Source: GCA-2732805 sp964516605 (lineage in GTDB: Bacteria; Pseudomonadota; Gammaproteobacteria; Coxiellales; Coxiellaceae). Taken from it: a stretch of DNA of 62,863 bases. Numbering within the stretch: the first letter of the stretch is position 1; every line of letters begins with the position of its first letter. Position numbers and translations under genes: made by a program. Below, one piece after another: positions 17,211 through 24,676 of the stretch. Where the stretch lies: assembly GCA_964516605.1 (NCBI GenBank), contig CAZFAA010000002.1:1-62863 (forward strand), written 5' to 3'. The notes below the pieces were generated by a model, which saw nothing but the letters and a program-made list of their open reading frames with translations, did not search any database and was not told the origin of the DNA.

Positions 17211-19118
17211 TTAATCATTAAGTTGGCATTCATTCCGAAGAAACTGCGCAAACTCACTTGCAGTCATTATTCGCGCCTCTTTATCCTCTATAGCGCGAAC
17301 AGCCAAGGTATCGCTTTCCAATTCACGATCACCGATCACGATCTGGTAAGGAACTCGGCTAATAGTATGCTCGCGGATTTTAAAGCCGATCTTCTCATTT
17401 CTCAAGTCCGAAATGGCTCTGAAGCCCATTTTTTGTAAAATAGTTGTCACTTCGGCCACTTTTACACTGTGCCGGTCTGCAACACCCATGATAACTACTT
17501 GATTCGGAGCCAACCAGGTCGGCAACCTGCCAGCATAATGCTCTAAGAGAATACCCAAGAAGCGCTCGAAGGAACCAAGAATAGCCCGATGCAACATAAC
17601 CGGTACCTGTTTTGAACCATCTTCAGCAATATATTGCGCACCCAAACGTTCTGGCATCGAAAAATCAACTTGGATCGTTCCAAGTTGCCAAGTACGCCCC
17701 AAGCAATCGCGTATATGGAATTCAACTTTCGGCCCATAAAATGCACCTTCGCCCGGCGCGATTTCCCACTTCTCAACCTTACTATTCAAAGCGTCTGTCA
17801 AAGCCTGTTCTGCCTGATCCCACACAGCATCACTACCCACACGATTAACAGGACGCGTGGCTAATTTGTAACTTAAATCCGTCAACCCCATATCCGCATA
17901 GACCTGATGCAGTTGATCGATAAAAGCCAGTACTTCAGCATGAATCATGGCTGGGGTACAAAAAATATGCCCATCATCTTGCACCATGCCTCGCACACGC
18001 AATAAACCATGCAGCGTACCAGATGGCTCATTGCGATGACAATGACCAAATTCGCTGTAGCGAATAGGCAGTTCACGGTAACTTCTTAAACCCTGCTTAT
18101 AAATCTGCACGTGACAAGGACAGCTCATAGGCTTAATTAAAAAATTACGGTCATCCGTTTTACAGGTAAACATATCATCGGCAAATTTTGCTTTATGTCC
18201 CGATTGCTCCCATAGTGACTCATCGACCATCAGTGGAGTATTCACTTCTTGATAACCCGCATCACGCTGACGCACCCGCAAATACTCACGCAACGCTTTA
18301 ATAATCGACCAGCCATTAGGATGCCAAAAAATTTGCCCCAATGCTTCAGACTGAATATGGTATAGATCCATTTTCTTCGCGATTTCACGGTGATCGCGCT
18401 GCTTAGCTTCTTCAATACGTTCTAAATACGCTGTTAATTCTTTTTGAGTCGCAAACGCTGTACCGTAAATACGTTGCAACATCTCATTTTTGCTATCCCC
18501 TCGCCAATAGGCACCAGCCAGTTTAGTGAGCTTAAATGCTTGCAACTTGGCTGTATTGGGTACATGCGGTCCACGACACAAATCCACAAAATCATCTTGT
18601 TGATAAACCGATAACGCATCGCCTGCTGGAATATCACGAATGATCTGTACCTTGTAATGCTCACCCATGCTTTCAAACAAGCTAATCGCTTCATCAAGCG
18701 ATAATTCGCGACGTGTCACCTGATAATCTGCTTGAGCAATCTGTGTCATTGTCTGTTCGATCTTTTCAATATCCTCTGGCGTAAAAGGGCGCTCATAGGC
18801 GATGTCATAGTAAAAGCCATCTTCAATGACAGGACCAATAGTAATTTGTGCTGACGGGTAAAGCCGCTTGACTGCGTGCGCCAATAAGTGCGCTGTAGAA
18901 TGGCGAATAATGTCCAATCCTTCAGGATTTTTGGAGGTAATAATGCGTACCCGTGCATCGTGCGCAATAGAAAACGTGGTATCGACCAACTGACCGTTTA
19001 CCTCCGCGGCTAACGCTGCTTGCGCCAATCCTGTTCCAATTGATGCCGCTACCTGCGCAACCGTTACAGGATGATCAAATTGGCGCTCACTGCCATCGGG
19101 TAATGTTATAACAGGCAT
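17211..19118 (-). CDS. thrS: Threonyl-tRNA synthetase
   Basis: 635 residues. TGS domain (~1-62, MPVITLPDGSERQFDHPVTV), the HD-like editing domain (~65-225, HSTAHLLAHAVKRLYPSAQI, CRGPHVPNTAKLQAFKL), the class II core with the zinc ligand region KPMSCPCHV, motif 2 LRVRGMVQDDGHIFC and motif 3 HRAILGSFERFLGILLEHYA, and a C-terminal anticodon-binding domain. I start at ATG 19118, which matches the family N-terminus exactly; the in-frame TTG 21 bases upstream is not needed. It is the first gene of the thrS-infC-rpmI-rplT operon. Confidence 0.97.
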   Translation of the reverse strand: MPVITLPDGSERQFDHPVTVAQVAASIGTGLAQAALAAEVNGQLVDTTFSIAHDARVRIITSKNPEGLDIIRHSTAHLLAHAVKRLYPSAQITIGPVIEDGFYYDIAYERPFTPEDIEKIEQTMTQIAQADYQVTRRELSLDEAISLFESMGEHYKVQIIRDIPAGDALSVYQQDDFVDLCRGPHVPNTAKLQAFKLTKLAGAYWRGDSKNEMLQRIYGTAFATQKELTAYLERIEEAKQRDHREIAKKMDLYHIQSEALGQIFWHPNGWSIIKALREYLRVRQRDAGYQEVNTPLMVDESLWEQSGHKAKFADDMFTCKTDDRNFLIKPMSCPCHVQIYKQGLRSYRELPIRYSEFGHCHRNEPSGTLHGLLRVRGMVQDDGHIFCTPAMIHAEVLAFIDQLHQVYADMGLTDLSYKLATRPVNRVGSDAVWDQAEQALTDALNSKVEKWEIAPGEGAFYGPKVEFHIRDCLGRTWQLGTIQVDFSMPERLGAQYIAEDGSKQVPVMLHRAILGSFERFLGILLEHYAGRLPTWLAPNQVVIMGVADRHSVKVAEVTTILQKMGFRAISDLRNEKIGFKIREHTISRVPYQIVIGDRELESDTLAVRAIEDKEARIMTASEFAQFLRNECQLND

Positions 19119-19270
19119 AATTTTCTCAAGCTTAATCAAAGGCGTCGATTATTTCAGATTTAAGGAACTTGCTCAAGGGCTTATCTTAAATAGAGCGTCA
19201 TCTTAGGAATACAAACTTTCTCAAGCGATAGACTATACTTTAACCACGAGCGATATCAAGGATGATTGCA

Positions 19271-20464
19271 ATGCCCTATAATTTCTCAGATCGAATTCAT
19301 AGGCATTCTATAAAAAACTTGTATAGCTACCCCCTCGATGACACCGAACCTTTTATTGAACTTCCCAAAAACAGCACTCTGATCATCCCCGATTTACATG
19401 CCAATCCACTGCTGCTCTTACAATACCTGCTGCGCAGCAATATCATGCACTGGCGCAAAGAAGGTAAAGCCTATTGGGAACGGATCGTCGCGTTTTATCA
19501 AGAACCCATACCCAATCCAAAACACAAGTCCGCTAATTTTACACTCTACATGAGAAAATTTACGCAGGAATTTGAAAAAATTCTAAAACTAGCCCGCTTT
19601 GATCGCTCTCACCCATTACTATTACTCGGCGATGTGCTGGGAGATCGTGGACAAAATGATTGGTATATGCTCGTACTACTGCATGTTTTAAAAAACAAAA
19701 AAATCACGTTTCGCATTAATTTTTCTAATCACGATAATGAAACATATTGCTGGACCATGATTGAGAAATTTTCTAATAAACTTGGGGCAGGAAATATTAT
19801 GGATGGGCAGCGCGTATCGCTGATCAATTTTAATGGCATTTACAAACACTGCTCTTACTTTAGAAAAAAACGTATCCGCTCTATGTATCGGCACTCTTAT
19901 TTGCCCTATGTCACGTTATTTGCTTATAACTATGATAAAAAAAATAAGCACTTTACGATTACAACACACGCACCTGGCAGTATTTTATTGATCCGTGATA
20001 TTGCCAAAGAATTTGGTATTTCGCATGACACACTCGACGATCCACACAATCTGATCACATTGCTTGATGCGTGTAATGCCTACTTTCATGAAGCACTCAT
20101 TAAAAGTCCGTTATTTTTCGAAGAAAAATACTGCGCTTTTCCAAGCAACCATGCAGCCGAAAAAGAACACCATTATCCGGCATTACTGCGCGCCATTTGG
20201 GGTAGGCATTATGAATGCACAGAAGCACGTCACCCTACAGTAAACGATTACACCATCACCTGGATATGCGGACATTTAGGTTCGAAAAGCCACCCACAGC
20301 GTGTCATCAATCTGGATGCATCGGATTTGGGAAAACGCAATTTTGGATTGAACTATGATTTCGAACGGCGCAAAAACCCGAGCGAAACACATACGACAGG
20401 CAATCTGTGCTACAGCTTATGTGATGCTAAAATTGTTAAGAATATATACGTAAACAAGAATTAA
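19271..20464 (+). CDS. PPP-like metallophosphatase of unknown target
   Basis: 397 residues. It carries the calcineurin/PPP metal-site motifs in order: IIPDLHAN (D41, H43), LLLLGDVLGDRGQND (D121, D125-R-G), FSNHDNE (N153-H154), THAPG and ICGHLGS. These correspond to GDxHG, GDxxDRG, GNHE, H and GH. Long inserts separate the blocks (~45-115 and 160-220), unlike housekeeping ApaH or PrpE. There is no signal peptide. ATG 19271 has AAGGA 8 nt upstream; an ATG nine bases earlier overlaps that site. PPP phosphatases with diverged motifs occur among secreted Legionella effectors (WipA/WipB); by analogy this could be one. It is monocistronic between thrS and the CRISPR array. Confidence 0.7.
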   Translation: MPYNFSDRIHRHSIKNLYSYPLDDTEPFIELPKNSTLIIPDLHANPLLLLQYLLRSNIMHWRKEGKAYWERIVAFYQEPIPNPKHKSANFTLYMRKFTQEFEKILKLARFDRSHPLLLLGDVLGDRGQNDWYMLVLLHVLKNKKITFRINFSNHDNETYCWTMIEKFSNKLGAGNIMDGQRVSLINFNGIYKHCSYFRKKRIRSMYRHSYLPYVTLFAYNYDKKNKHFTITTHAPGSILLIRDIAKEFGISHDTLDDPHNLITLLDACNAYFHEALIKSPLFFEEKYCAFPSNHAAEKEHHYPALLRAIWGRHYECTEARHPTVNDYTITWICGHLGSKSHPQRVINLDASDLGKRNFGLNYDFERRKNPSETHTTGNLCYSLCDAKIVKNIYVNKN

Positions 20465-20483
20465 AATGATACATCAGGGTATT

Positions 20484-20512
20484 TATACCAGCTATAAATT
20501 TATAGCAGTATA
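20484..20512. repeat. Palindrome between the phosphatase gene and the CRISPR array
   Basis: GCTATAAATTTATAGC (20491-20506) is a perfect 16-bp palindrome. It is extended by TATAC/GTATA arms with one extra base on one side. It lies 20 bp after the phosphatase stop and 33 bp from the distal end of the array. It could end both convergent transcripts, but there is no U-run. Confidence 0.45.
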
Positions 20513-20545
20513 CAGATAACTCTTGCTGTATCAGTCCCAGCTAAT

Positions 20546-22318
20546 TTTCTAAGCTGCGTATGCCGCAGTGAACTCCGTTTTCTTTTGCCGTCAAGTTTTG
20601 ACCTTGTTTCTAAGCTGCGTATGCCGCAGTGAACCAAAAGTTATACCTGATTTTATTTTTGTCAACTTTCTAAGCTGCGTATGCCGCAGTGAACTTTGAA
20701 AAAGATAAATTTGTTGACTATTTTGTGTTTCTAAGCTGCGTATGCCGCAGTGAACCTGAGACGTCTTCTTGCGCAGCAAGAGAAAGCTTTCTAAGCTGCG
20801 TATGCCGCAGTGAACATTCTGGTCGATATTTGGTCGGCTGCCCTGCTTTTCTAAGCTGCGTATGCCGCAGTGAACAAATATTACTTTTCAAGACAAATCA
20901 TATTATTGTTTCTAAGCTGCGTATGCCGCAGTGAACAACGGTCCTAAGTTTATCTGTGCAAGTAACAATTTCTAAGCTGCGTATGCCGCAGTGAACTTCC
21001 CCTGTTCAGCTGACAAAGACAAAAAATCTTTCTAAGCTGCGTATGCCGCAGTGAACGACCGGAACCTGAGCCATCATTGTAGCCGTAATTTCTAAGCTGC
21101 GTATGCCGCAGTGAACACTACTACACCCCAAGGTAATCTTGCTGCGATTTTCTAAGCTGCGTATGCCGCAGTGAACATTTAACGTTACATCAAGAACTGT
21201 GCGAAGATTTTCTAAGCTGCGTATGCCGCAGTGAACGTCTTATGAGAATCAACAACAACGTAATCATGCTTTCTAAGCTGCGTATGCCGCAGTGAACAAA
21301 AAGTATCGAAATAAAGATTATCCATAAAATTTCTAAGCTGCGTATGCCGCAGTGAACCCGCTGATCGTTCTGGTCCTTGGGCCGGTGCTTTTCTAAGCTG
21401 CGTATGCCGCAGTGAACGAAAGTCGCCTGCCAGATCCATGGGCACGACATTTCTAAGCTGCGTATGCCGCAGTGAACCGGAGGTTATAATGCCTATTAGC
21501 GCTGGTGTTTTTCTAAGCTGCGTATGCCGCAGTGAACCTGCTCCTGTTGTTCCCGGCCCTTGGGTTGCTTTTCTAAGCTGCGTATGCCGCAGTGAACCCG
21601 GACTTGTTTCATCACAGAACAGGAAAGTGTTTCTAAGCTGCGTATGCCGCAGTGAACTGAAAGTTTACGAGTTAGAGGAAGCAGTGATTTTTCTAAGCTG
21701 CGTATGCCGCAGTGAACGTTCTGCATTTCAACATGCCGCTGATCGTTCTTTTCTAAGCTGCGTATGCCGCAGTGAACGCAGATGTGTTTGGAGCTTGGCT
21801 TGGTCCCATTTTTCTAAGCTGCGTATGCCGCAGTGAACAATCTAAACCACGACTATTTAACTTTTTTCTATTTCTAAGCTGCGTATGCCGCAGTGAACGG
21901 CATATATTGACTCTTGTTATATATATGCCATTTCTAAGCTGCGTATGCCGCAGTGAACAGTAATTCAGTTCTGGGCCCTGAAAGGGTTGATTTCTAAGCT
22001 GCGTATGCCGCAGTGAACGGAGGTGAGAAATCATCAGCTACCCGCCGACTTTTCTAAGCTGCGTATGCCGCAGTGAACATTTTAATTTAAAAAAATTTAT
22101 AATGCACTTATTTCTAAGCTGCGTATGCCGCAGTGAACTCACTGGTGTTGATGTTATTCCGACTGGAGTTTTTCTAAGCTGCGTATGCCGCAGTGAACGT
22201 ATAAGTAATTCGGTTTTGCCGTGCCTGGGCTTTCTAAGCTGCGTATGCCGCAGTGAACCCATGCAAAATGATAGCACAAATCCTATTTATTTTCTAAGCT
22301 GCGTATGCCGCAGTGAAC
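20546..22318 (-). CRISPR. Type I-F CRISPR array, 30 repeats and 29 spacers
   Basis: Thirty 28-bp repeats, all identical by eye, begin at 20546 and recur every 60-61 bases up to 22291-22318. In crRNA sense the repeat starts GTTCACTGCG and ends CAGCTTAGAAA, with the I-F hairpin CTGCG-GCATA-CGCAG. Cas6f cleavage 3' of this hairpin would leave the 8-nt 5' handle CTTAGAAA. Spacers are 32 bp except five of 33 bp (at 20574, 20695, 20876, 21237 and 21778). The leader and cas genes are on the right, so transcription runs leftwards and the newest spacer is 22259-22290. Even the distal repeat is intact. Two spacers (21358-21389 and 21718-21749) overlap by 14 nt in their target. Confidence 0.98.
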
Positions 22319-22440
22319 AGTGCAAGAATATCAAAAAAATAAGCCATATCAAAGCGTTACTTATTGATTGGGTCAATAACCCAAAAAATATGAGCCATCT
22401 ATAACTTATTAAAAATATAATAATTTTTTAAAGAGCAAAA
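22319..22440 (-). promoter_or_regulatory. CRISPR leader
   Basis: AT-rich DNA directly before the first (newest) repeat. It holds an inverted repeat TTGGGT-CAATA-ACCCAA (22368-22384) and, on the minus strand, TTGACC (part of that repeat) as a possible -35-like element. A boxA motif is at its outer end. Leaders of type I-F arrays carry the promoter and IHF-guided integration signals; I could not define the IHF site by eye. Confidence 0.65.
22422..22437 (-). promoter_or_regulatory. boxA antitermination motif in the CRISPR leader
   Basis: The minus strand reads TGCTCTTTAAAAAATT, matching the NusB/NusE boxA core TGCTCTTTA of rRNA leaders. It is ~104 nt before the first repeat. BoxA-dependent antitermination of CRISPR arrays has been described in enterobacteria and suits an array transcript of ~1.8 kb full of hairpins. 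Confidence 0.6.
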
Positions 22441-22579
22441 GAAATGGGTCAAATTCACTTAGCAGGCAACTTACTTACTAGGTAATTGCACTACAGATGT
22501 TTTCACCAAAATAATCATTTGAGATATCGCTAAAACATTCAGTTTTTCAAGACGCCATGCTGATGTAAAGCCCCCATTT

Positions 22580-22720
22580 TTACCTCAGCACACAACGAGA
22601 ATGTTGTTGGTTAATTTTCTGAGCAAAAGCCCAAGGTGTTAGGTTATTTAATGCCTCATGAGGTCTTTTTCCATTGTAATGATTAAGCCATTGATCAGTG
22701 AGCTGTTCAGACCAGCCTGC
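22580..22720 (-). pseudogene. Remnant of an IS3-type transposase C-terminus
   Basis: The frame reads AGWSEQLTDQWLNHYNGKRP, then HEALNNLTPWAFAQKI and NQQHSRCVLR, ending in a stop at 22580. It is the characteristic end of the IS3-family (DDE, integrase-core) transposase: NxxRPHxAL followed by TPxxF. Only the last ~47 codons remain. The DDE catalytic residues and the left end of the element are missing. Its upstream end merges in another frame with a KilA-N fragment at ~22702-22730, so two dead genes are fused here. Confidence 0.8.
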
Positions 22721-22866
22721 TTTTTAAAGTCATCGAATTCGATGACTTTAAAATCCGTATTATTGAGCTGCTCCCATATCCCTAAAAATTCAATGGTGTT
22801 TCTATTGCACATCCAGTTACCAATGATCATACCCGTACGCTCAGGATTCTTATACCTCGCAATGTC
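22702..22866 (-). pseudogene. Remnant of a KilA-N domain protein
   Basis: The frame gives DIARYKNPERTGMIIGNWM, NRNTIEFLGIWEQLNN and FKVIEFDDFKKQAGLNS, the core of the KilA-N DNA-binding domain common in phages and bacterial genomes. The start is missing: upstream codons no longer fit the family. After AGLNS the frame runs out of KilA-N sequence into the transposase remnant read in a different frame. It is a broken gene stranded between cas6f and the array. Confidence 0.75.
22722..22753. repeat. Perfect 32-bp palindrome inside the KilA-N remnant
   Basis: The 16-base half TTTTAAAGTCATCGAA (22722-22737) is followed directly by its exact reverse complement (to 22753), with an EcoRI site GAATTC at the centre. 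It overlaps the codons for DFKVIEFDDFK, so it may reflect coding constraint, but perfection over 32 bases is unusual. Confidence 0.8.
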
Positions 22867-22950
22867 GGGATACAAAAAACATACAGGCCTAGCAATTAAT
22901 TAGCTAGAACACCAAAAAATTCAGATTGTTTGCAACCTTCTAAAAAATAA

Positions 22951-22965
22951 AATTTTTAAAGAGCA
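22951..22965 (-). promoter_or_regulatory. Second boxA motif directly after cas6f
   Basis: The minus strand reads TGCTCTTTAAAAATT beginning ~10 nt after the cas6f stop, a near copy of the leader boxA at 22422-22437. AT-rich flanking sequence also looks alike. The original cas6f-leader junction may have been duplicated or split by the IS3/KilA-N insertion. Confidence 0.5.
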
Positions 22966-22975
22966 CTTTATTGGA

Positions 22976-23533
22976 TTAAAACCAAGGTACCGTAGCTGTT
23001 TTGGAAAAACCAAATTGATCAAATTCACCCGGAACTGCATCATTCAATAAATCACCCAATACAACATAACGACGGTATCTTTGATTATTTGAGCCACTCA
23101 CCAAATCCAAATAGGGTGGATTACTTGCTAAATGTTTTGATCGCATTTTATTTTCATAATCCATAGCTTTTGATCTAGGCAATGAACCCTGTTTAATGGC
23201 TCGCTTTAATTTTGCTTGGCTCATATTTGGCTGTCTTCGCTGAACAATTCTGTATTTAACCTCTCTTGGTACAGGCATAATATCACTCAACGTGCAATAG
23301 CCTTTCATACCGCCCAGCCAATCCATACATAATAATTCACGCAGCTCTAACTCATTGCCATGCAGGCGTAATACGGTACCTAGAGTCACACAATATTTTG
23401 GGAAACTCACTCCAATTGTTGAAGATTTTAAATCAGTCAATCTCTTATGTAATTTGGAAAATACTGTACTCATAAGCACAGAAGTTTTCATTTCGGCATC
23501 GGGTAATAAAGTAATATTAAAATAGAAATTCAT
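22976..23533 (-). CDS. cas6f: Cas6f/Csy4 crRNA endonuclease
   Basis: 185 residues, the usual Csy4 size. It cuts the repeat hairpin and stays bound to the crRNA 3' end. Visible features: MNFYFNITLLPDAE start, catalytic-type His29 in VFSKLHKRL, IGVSFP, the arginine-rich helix region (REVKYRIVQRRQ, KLKRAIKQGS), a serine in YLDLVSGSNNQRYRRYV, and the family C-terminus KTATVPWF. It starts 5 nt after cas7f with GGAG 8 nt upstream. It is the last gene of the cas operon before the leader. Confidence 0.97.
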   Translation of the reverse strand: MNFYFNITLLPDAEMKTSVLMSTVFSKLHKRLTDLKSSTIGVSFPKYCVTLGTVLRLHGNELELRELLCMDWLGGMKGYCTLSDIMPVPREVKYRIVQRRQPNMSQAKLKRAIKQGSLPRSKAMDYENKMRSKHLASNPPYLDLVSGSNNQRYRRYVVLGDLLNDAVPGEFDQFGFSKTATVPWF

Positions 23534-23538
23534 AATAG

Positions 23539-24642
23539 TTACTCCTGATCCGTACTCTTGCTCTTTTTACCCTTATCGCTTTCACGTTGGAACAACCCAC
23601 CTCTCACTAAATTAGCAACCACATAATTTTTATCATCAGCTTCAATATCTTTATCTTTGATAATCCAGTCGCGAAGCAATGTATACAAATCATTTTTTGA
23701 TGGCCTAAAAGCATGGCCAATTTGTGTCACTGAACCATACGGCTCTACTGCTATTGGATATTCAGCATCCTTAGCATACCAATTATCAATCGTTCGAATG
23801 GCATTACCGATTTTTACATTGTGCATAGCGGCACAGCCATCTAACTGAAATAAGACTTTTTCCTTTTCGCCCATGTTCATTTCTTGTGATGGAAAAACAT
23901 GTTGCCCATTGCCAAGTTTCGCGTAGGCTTCAACTTTTAGGAAAACAAAACTATTCTCATCCCCATTAAGACCTTTTAAAATAAATTCTTTTAGTTTATT
24001 CAAGTTCTCTGAGTCTAAATTTTCAGTAAAATTATTCATGGCATACTGCGTTGCATCGAATGTTAATGGTTGACTTTTATTTTTATCGTCCTTAGGATCC
24101 AAATAAACCAATACTGTAATTTTTTCAGCACAAACACGGTTTCGCCATAGAAATCGGCCATTGGCAATATTGTAAGCGTAACGCAAAGCGAGTACTTCTA
24201 GTCCACCATTCTTTTTAAACTCACTTATTTCTTCTTTAATTTTGTCTGAGAAATTTTTATCATTACATGCAAATGGCTTACCAAGATTGCCAATGATACG
24301 TAAGGTAAAACTTACTCGCAAAGTGTCTTTATCCATGGGTAAATTGGCATCATCATTATCAGCAGCGACAGGGTTAGGTAGTGATTTTTTAGCATCATCG
24401 GTCCCACAAGCACTCTGGGTCGAACGATTATATCTTTTAGTTATTGCGATTTTACTCCATGCAGGAATTTCTACCTCATATTCCTTACCATCTTCTTTTA
24501 TTTTACTGAACTTCATAAGATCTTTGCCAAGTTCATCACTCCAGTTACCTGAGTACATTAAGGCATCTGAAACTTCAAGCTTTCGTTCAAAAGCAAGCAG
24601 ACTGGGCAATTTAGTGTCATTTTTTTTAGTATGTGCATTCAT
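23539..24642 (-). CDS. cas7f: Cas7f/Csy3 Cascade backbone subunit
   Basis: 367 residues. Csy3-type: LPSLLAFERKLEVSDALMYS near the N-terminus, NGRFLWRNRVCAEKITV in the middle and HVFPSQEMNMGEKEKVLF and GNAIRTIDNWYA later. Six copies form the crRNA-coating filament of the I-F complex. It is a little longer than the ~340 residues common in the family, owing to loops near 85-110 and at ~180-200. AGGAG precedes the ATG by 6 nt. The 34-nt gap from cas5f is the largest in the operon. Confidence 0.96.
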   Translation of the reverse strand: MNAHTKKNDTKLPSLLAFERKLEVSDALMYSGNWSDELGKDLMKFSKIKEDGKEYEVEIPAWSKIAITKRYNRSTQSACGTDDAKKSLPNPVAADNDDANLPMDKDTLRVSFTLRIIGNLGKPFACNDKNFSDKIKEEISEFKKNGGLEVLALRYAYNIANGRFLWRNRVCAEKITVLVYLDPKDDKNKSQPLTFDATQYAMNNFTENLDSENLNKLKEFILKGLNGDENSFVFLKVEAYAKLGNGQHVFPSQEMNMGEKEKVLFQLDGCAAMHNVKIGNAIRTIDNWYAKDAEYPIAVEPYGSVTQIGHAFRPSKNDLYTLLRDWIIKDKDIEADDKNYVVANLVRGGLFQRESDKGKKSKSTDQE

Positions 24643-24676
24643 GGTGTTCTCCTAGTTTTGCGTGAAAAATAATGTC

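Noticed and set aside
20546..22318. Self-targeting spacers against this window
   Set aside because: I saw no spacer matching other parts of the window, but this was only checked by eye and the rest of the genome is unseen.
20689..22404. Open frames across the array with repeated CVCRSE or SLRHTQLR motifs
   Set aside because: They are translations of CRISPR repeats every 60-61 bp, not proteins.
22441..22579. A complete IS3 element with terminal inverted repeats
   Set aside because: Only the transposase tail is present; no left end or matching inverted repeats were seen.
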